Positions 6,341-8,997 of a stretch of 8,997 nt of DNA are shown in pieces. Position numbers and translations under genes: made by a program. The DNA lies in the NCBI GenBank assembly GCA_035316885.1, contig DATHII010000219.1, positions 1 to 8,997 on the forward strand. The letters are read 5' to 3'. This DNA comes from DASRTE01 sp035316885. Its GTDB lineage: Bacteria; Actinomycetota; Actinomycetes; Jiangellales; Jiangellaceae. Below the pieces are notes generated by a model. The model was not told the DNA's origin. It saw only the letters and a list, made by a program, of their open reading frames with translations, and searched no databases. How positions within the stretch are numbered: the stretch's first letter is position 1; every line of letters starts with the position of its first letter.

Positions 6341-7564
6341 TCAGATGCCGTCGCGCACGATCGGGCAGGTCATGCACCTCGGGCCGCCGCGGCCCCGGCC
6401 GAGCTCGTTGCCGGTGATGGTGATGACCTCGACCCCGTTCTTGCGCAGGTGGGTGTTCGTCGTGACGTTGCGCTCGTAGGCGACGACGACACCAGGGCGC
6501 ACGGTGAGCACATTGAGCCCGTCGTCCCACTGCTCGCGCTCGGCCGCGTAGACGTCCTGGGAGGCGGTCAGGACGTTCATGGTGTCGATTCCGAGCGCAG
6601 CGGCGATCGCCTTGTGCATGTCCTCCGGCGGGTGCTCGGTGATCTCGAGCTCCTTCTCGGTGTCGCCTGGGGTGATGGTGTACGAGCGCAGCGCCGCCAG
6701 GCCCGCGTACTGGGTGAAGGTGTCCTCGTTGACCATCGTCATCACGGTGTCGAGGTGCATGAACGACCGGGACTTCGGCAGGTCCAGTGCCACGATCCGC
6801 TCGGCGGCGTCCTTGGCGAACAACCTGGCCGCGAGCCGCTCGACGCCCTGGGGGGTGGTGCGCTCGCTCATCCCGACCATGACGGCGCCACGTCCGAGGA
6901 CGAAGATGTCGCCGCCTTCGGTGGTCGCCACCCCACTCGCCGAGCCATCCGACCAGACGTCGAACTCCTGGTCGGCGAACAGCGGGTGCCACCGGTAGAT
7001 GGCCTCGTAGTGCACGGTCTCGCGCATCCGCGCCTTCTTGCGCATGGAGTTGATCGCCACGCCGCCGTAGATCCAGGCCGACGCGTCGCGGGCGAACAGG
7101 TGGTTGGGCAGCGGCGGAAGGAGAAACGCGTCGATGTCCTGAGCCCGGAACGCCATCGACCTGGGCTCCTCGATCCGCTCCAGCATCTCCCGCTTGGAGA
7201 TCCCGCCAACCAGGTGTTGGGTCAAGGTCTCGTCGTCCATCGCGTCGAACGCATTGCGCATGCTGTCGATCGCCATGGGCCCGTAGACCCGCTCGTCCAG
7301 CACGCTGTCGAGAATGAACCTCTTGGCCTCGGGAACGGCCACGGTGTCGTGCAGCAGCTCGTCGAACAGGTGCACCTGAACGTCGGCGGCGCGCAGAGTG
7401 TCGACGAAGGCGTCGTGCTCCTGCCGGGCGTGCTGCGCCCACAGCACGTCGTCGAACAAGAACTCGTCCTTGTTCGTCGGGGTCAGCCGCTTGAGCTCCA
7501 GATCCGGTCGATGGACGATCACGTCGCGCAGGATGCCGACCTCGGAGCCCACGTGCAGGGTCAT
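6341..7564 (-). CDS. arcA: Arginine deiminase
   Basis: ArcA hydrolyses arginine to citrulline and ammonia, the first step of the arginine deiminase pathway, in the cytoplasm. The 407-residue product has the usual length. All catalytic residues expected for the guanidino-modifying fold are visible: Asp160 in NHLFARD, Glu216 in the EGGD segment, His270 and Asp272 in MHLD, and nucleophile Cys397 in GGPRCMTCP near the C-terminus. Their spacing agrees with the well-studied Pseudomonas enzyme (Asp166, Glu224, His278, Asp280, Cys406). The start is the ATG at 7564, preceded at seven bases by GGGGAGG. A longer in-frame reading to 7666 adds 34 residues of Pro/Asp-rich sequence and is rejected. It is the first gene of a four-gene operon with arcB, arcC and the GH65 gene. 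It is intact and likely functional. Confidence 0.97.
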   Translation of the reverse strand: MTLHVGSEVGILRDVIVHRPDLELKRLTPTNKDEFLFDDVLWAQHARQEHDAFVDTLRAADVQVHLFDELLHDTVAVPEAKRFILDSVLDERVYGPMAIDSMRNAFDAMDDETLTQHLVGGISKREMLERIEEPRSMAFRAQDIDAFLLPPLPNHLFARDASAWIYGGVAINSMRKKARMRETVHYEAIYRWHPLFADQEFDVWSDGSASGVATTEGGDIFVLGRGAVMVGMSERTTPQGVERLAARLFAKDAAERIVALDLPKSRSFMHLDTVMTMVNEDTFTQYAGLAALRSYTITPGDTEKELEITEHPPEDMHKAIAAALGIDTMNVLTASQDVYAAEREQWDDGLNVLTVRPGVVVAYERNVTTNTHLRKNGVEVITITGNELGRGRGGPRCMTCPIVRDGI

Positions 7565-7571
7565 GTCCGTA

Positions 7572-7578
7572 CCTCCCC
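7572..7578 (-). promoter_or_regulatory. Ribosome binding site of arcA
   Basis: GGGGAGG on the minus strand, seven bases before the ATG at 7564. It is the strongest initiation signal of the operon and decides the arcA start. Confidence 0.75.
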
Positions 7579-7600
7579 GAGAGTGGTCTTCGGTCGCCTC

Positions 7601-7629
7601 GTCATCATCGCAGGGCGGCCCCGGCTCAA
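7601..7629 (-). promoter_or_regulatory. Possible arcA promoter
   Basis: On the minus strand TTGAGC (7629-7624) resembles a -35 box (4 of 6 bases). Seventeen bases further is GATGAC (7606-7601), a poor -10 match. Transcription would begin about 30 bases before arcA. Both elements are weak and high-GC actinobacterial promoters are hard to see. The main support is position: the DosR-like palindrome ends just upstream of the -35 box. Confidence 0.25.
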
Positions 7630-7632
7630 CCC

Positions 7633-7649
7633 GGGGACCTTCGACCTCC
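7633..7649 (-). promoter_or_regulatory. DosR/DevR-like palindromic operator upstream of arcA
   Basis: The site reads GGGGACCTTCGACCTCC on the plus strand. Against the 20-base mycobacterial DosR consensus (TTSGGGACTWWAGTCCCSAA, centred on the same axis) it matches at 12 positions, including the full GGGAC half-site. The other half is degenerate. Its centre is 77 bases before the arcA ATG and it lies directly upstream of the possible -35 box, the usual place for activation. DosR-type regulators respond to hypoxia, nitric oxide and carbon monoxide, which would suit this pathway. The regulator is not in the window. GC-rich DNA makes chance matches likely, so this is a candidate only. Confidence 0.3.
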
Positions 7650-7722
7650 GGCAGCACGTGGACCACCCTGAGAAAGTGGGGCGGCCACGCCCGTCGGCCA
7701 GGACACGGCGTCTGCTGAGGAG

Positions 7723-7876
7723 ATGAACCTGTTCACCCCAACCTCGGCGGTCGTAATGGGTGGTCTGGCGCTCGCCAAGGTCGGCTACAAAGGCTACCTG
7801 CGCTTCCTCGCGCCGCTACTGGATCTTGTTCGTCCTGGTCCTGATCTTCGTCGGTATCGGAGCAGTGGTCAGCTGA
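7723..7876 (+). pseudogene. C-terminal remnant of a YfcC/ArcE-type arginine/ornithine antiporter, frameshifted
   Basis: From 7723 the frame reads MNLFTPTSAVVMGGLALAKV followed by GYKGYLRFLAP. This matches my recollection of the last cytoplasmic-loop/helix segment of YfcC-family basic amino-acid carriers (the NL-x-TPTS-G/A-hydrophobic-GLALA-V-Y signature). At about 7815-7820 the meaningful reading moves one base: WILFVLVLIFVGIGAVVS, a final membrane helix, ends at the TGA at 7874-7876. Only about 50 codons remain of a protein normally near 450-500 residues, and an added base breaks even these. DNA just upstream is the arcA leader and encodes nothing similar, so the 5' nine-tenths is gone. The AGGAG that abuts the ATG has no spacing and is probably chance. 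Family assignment is from memory; placement next to arcA, where such antiporters are often found, supports it. Confidence 0.6.
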
Positions 7877-7891
7877 CGTCGATCCGGTCAG
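7868..7891. repeat. Palindrome and repeated half-site between two convergent gene ends
   Basis: GTCAGCTGAC (7868-7877) is a perfect 10-base palindrome, and GTCAG recurs at 7887-7891, so CTGAC and GTCAG could also form a five-base stem around a nine-base loop. The element spans the stop codons of the antiporter remnant and the HNH gene. It could be a weak bidirectional terminator, but there is no T tract and the stem is short. Confidence 0.25.
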
Positions 7892-8997
7892 TAGGGCGGG
7901 AGGTCGAGGTCGGGAGGCGGTTCGTGTTCGGGTGGTTCGGCGGGCAGTTCCGGTCTGGTGATGATGGGGCCGATGATTTCGGGGTCGACGGGGTATCGGT
8001 GGCCGGTTGGTGCGGTCCAGATGTATCGGCCGGGTTCGGGTTGGTCGAGGTGCCAGCCGGCGTGGGTTTTGCCGTTGTGGCAGCCGGCGCACAGTGGGCC
8101 GCAGTTGTGGTCGCTGGTCGACCAGCGGTGGCTGCCGGCGGCGATGGTGTGGTCGGTCTGGGCGCGGCGGGCGGGCTGCGAGCAGGTCGGGAAGCGGCAG
8201 CTGCGGTCGCGGGCGATCAGGTGGTCGACCAGGTCGGCCGGCGGGGTGTACCGGGTCTGCCCGTAGTCCAGGAGCGCACCGGTGGCGTGGTCGGTGAGCA
8301 ACCGCCGCCAGGTGCCCGCGGCGGCGATCCGCCGTGCGGTCTCGGCGGTGATCGGGCCGTATCCGTCGAGCTCGCCGGGGGCGTCGTCGATGCCGATCAG
8401 CGTCGAGATCGGCACGGTCACATTCACCGCCGCGGCCCGCCGGTGCCGCCTGCCCAGCCGCGGGCCGTGCTGGCCGCACCGGCCGCCGAGGTGCCCGGTT
8501 TCCAGGGAGGCCCAGCCCAGCTGCGCCAGCACGTCGGCGCGCAGCTGGTCGGCGCTGCGCGGGTCGGCCGGGTCGTCCCGTTTGACCGCGTCGGCGGCGG
8601 CATCCAGCATCACCCGCACCGCGGTCACGTCCTCCGCTGGGGCGTACAGGTTCAGCCAGGCCATCCCGTCCCCGTCGGGGCGGAACTCGACCCGGCGCTG
8701 CTCACAGGCCCGCTGATGCCGCTCCTCGGCGGTGCGGGGTGCCACCGTCGCGACGGCGTGGGCGACTGCGTCGCGGTGCTGTCGCAGCGACCGGCCGCCG
8801 GCCTTGGGCAACACCCGGGACTCGACCACCGCGACCAGCCCCCGGCGGACCCCGTCGGCGGTGATCGGCTCGCCGGTGATCCGGCCTGCATCCCGTCCGG
8901 CGGATCCAAGCCCCGCACCCCGACCGCCAGCGCGGCCGCCTTCGGGTAGTCGATCTGCCCGGCGCGCAACGCCGCCACCGTGTCCGGCAACTCGTCG
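7888..8997 (-). pseudogene. DUF222 / 13E12-family HNH endonuclease, frameshifted, 5' end outside window
   Basis: Two frames on the minus strand together give one protein. The upstream frame (8997 to about 8890) encodes LPDTVAALRAGQIDYPKAAA and GVRGLDPPDG, typical of the DUF222 domain. The downstream frame (about 8884 to 7888) continues ITGEPITADGVRRGLVAVVE, VLPKAGGRS, more DUF222, then an HNH nuclease domain: ARDRSCRFPTC, a DH pair, and HNCGPLCAGCHNGKTHAGW (first H of DH, N, and CH replacing the commoner HH). One missing base near 8878-8889 accounts for the break. A GTG at 8829 keeps the C-terminal part open, but it begins mid-domain, so a functional product is doubtful. Members are repeated many times in actinobacterial genomes and include the mycobacterial REP13E12 elements. 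A sequence error could also explain the break. The stop lies 11 bases from the antiporter remnant's stop, convergent with it. Confidence 0.8.

Noticed and set aside
7583..7598. A second DosR-like half-palindrome in the arcA leader (GGCGACCGAAGACCAC on the minus strand).
   Set aside because: It matches only 9 of the 14 core positions, lacks a proper GGGAC half-site and would lie at the predicted transcription start, not upstream of the promoter.
6164..7726. A 520-codon open frame on the plus strand opposite arcA.
   Set aside because: It is a shadow of arcA and the start of arcB, which have all their catalytic residues; its His/Asp/Val-rich sequence has no domain signature.
7723..8949. A 408-codon plus-strand open frame that starts at the antiporter remnant and runs across the HNH region.
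   Set aside because: Only its first ~30 codons are meaningful. After the frameshift near 7815 it reads noise and then the antisense of the HNH gene, so it is not a real fusion protein.

Overview
The window is very GC-rich, with strong G/C at third codon positions and long mirror-image open frames on the antisense strand. It is almost certainly from a high-GC actinomycete. The gene families (a hisI–trpE junction, a DUF6186-type small membrane protein, an actinobacterial-type GH65 enzyme, and a DUF222/13E12 HNH protein) suggest Pseudonocardia or a relative; the genus is inference.

Layout. (1) 1–1007, minus strand: the end of an amino-acid biosynthesis cluster, hisI (phosphoribosyl-AMP cyclohydrolase) overlapping by a few bases the 5' part of trpE (anthranilate synthase I), which runs off the left edge. 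(2) 1072–1682, plus strand: two small membrane-protein genes joined by an ATGA overlap. (3) 1713–1885, plus strand: a short broken gene that looks like the first and last pieces of a cation-transporting P-type ATPase with the whole middle missing. (4) 7564–1877, minus strand: a compact four-gene operon, arcA (arginine deiminase), arcB (catabolic ornithine carbamoyltransferase), arcC (carbamate kinase) and a GH65 disaccharide phosphorylase/hydrolase, with gaps of 1–31 bases. (5) 7565–7722: the operon's leader, with a strong ribosome binding site and a partly conserved DosR/DevR-like palindrome. (6) 7723–7876, plus strand: about 50 codons that look like the C-terminus of a YfcC/ArcE-type arginine/ornithine antiporter, itself frameshifted. 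(7) 7888–8997, minus strand: a DUF222/13E12 HNH endonuclease with a one-base frame break, entering from the right edge.

How it works together. ArcA, ArcB and ArcC turn arginine into ornithine, ammonia, CO2 and one ATP without oxygen. The GH65 enzyme at the operon's end would release glucose 1-phosphate (if a phosphorylase) from an alpha-glucosyl disaccharide such as trehalose or kojibiose, saving one ATP per glucose. This reads as an energy-maintenance operon for hypoxia or starvation, in line with the DosR-like site. The two genes flanking it, an ion-pump ATPase and the likely antiporter, both survive only as terminal scraps. The catalytic core is therefore intact while its membrane components have been deleted, and an HNH repeat-family gene abuts the antiporter scrap. 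No wholly new system is visible. The main points of interest are the arc–GH65 operon, its possible hypoxia control, and the erosion at both edges.
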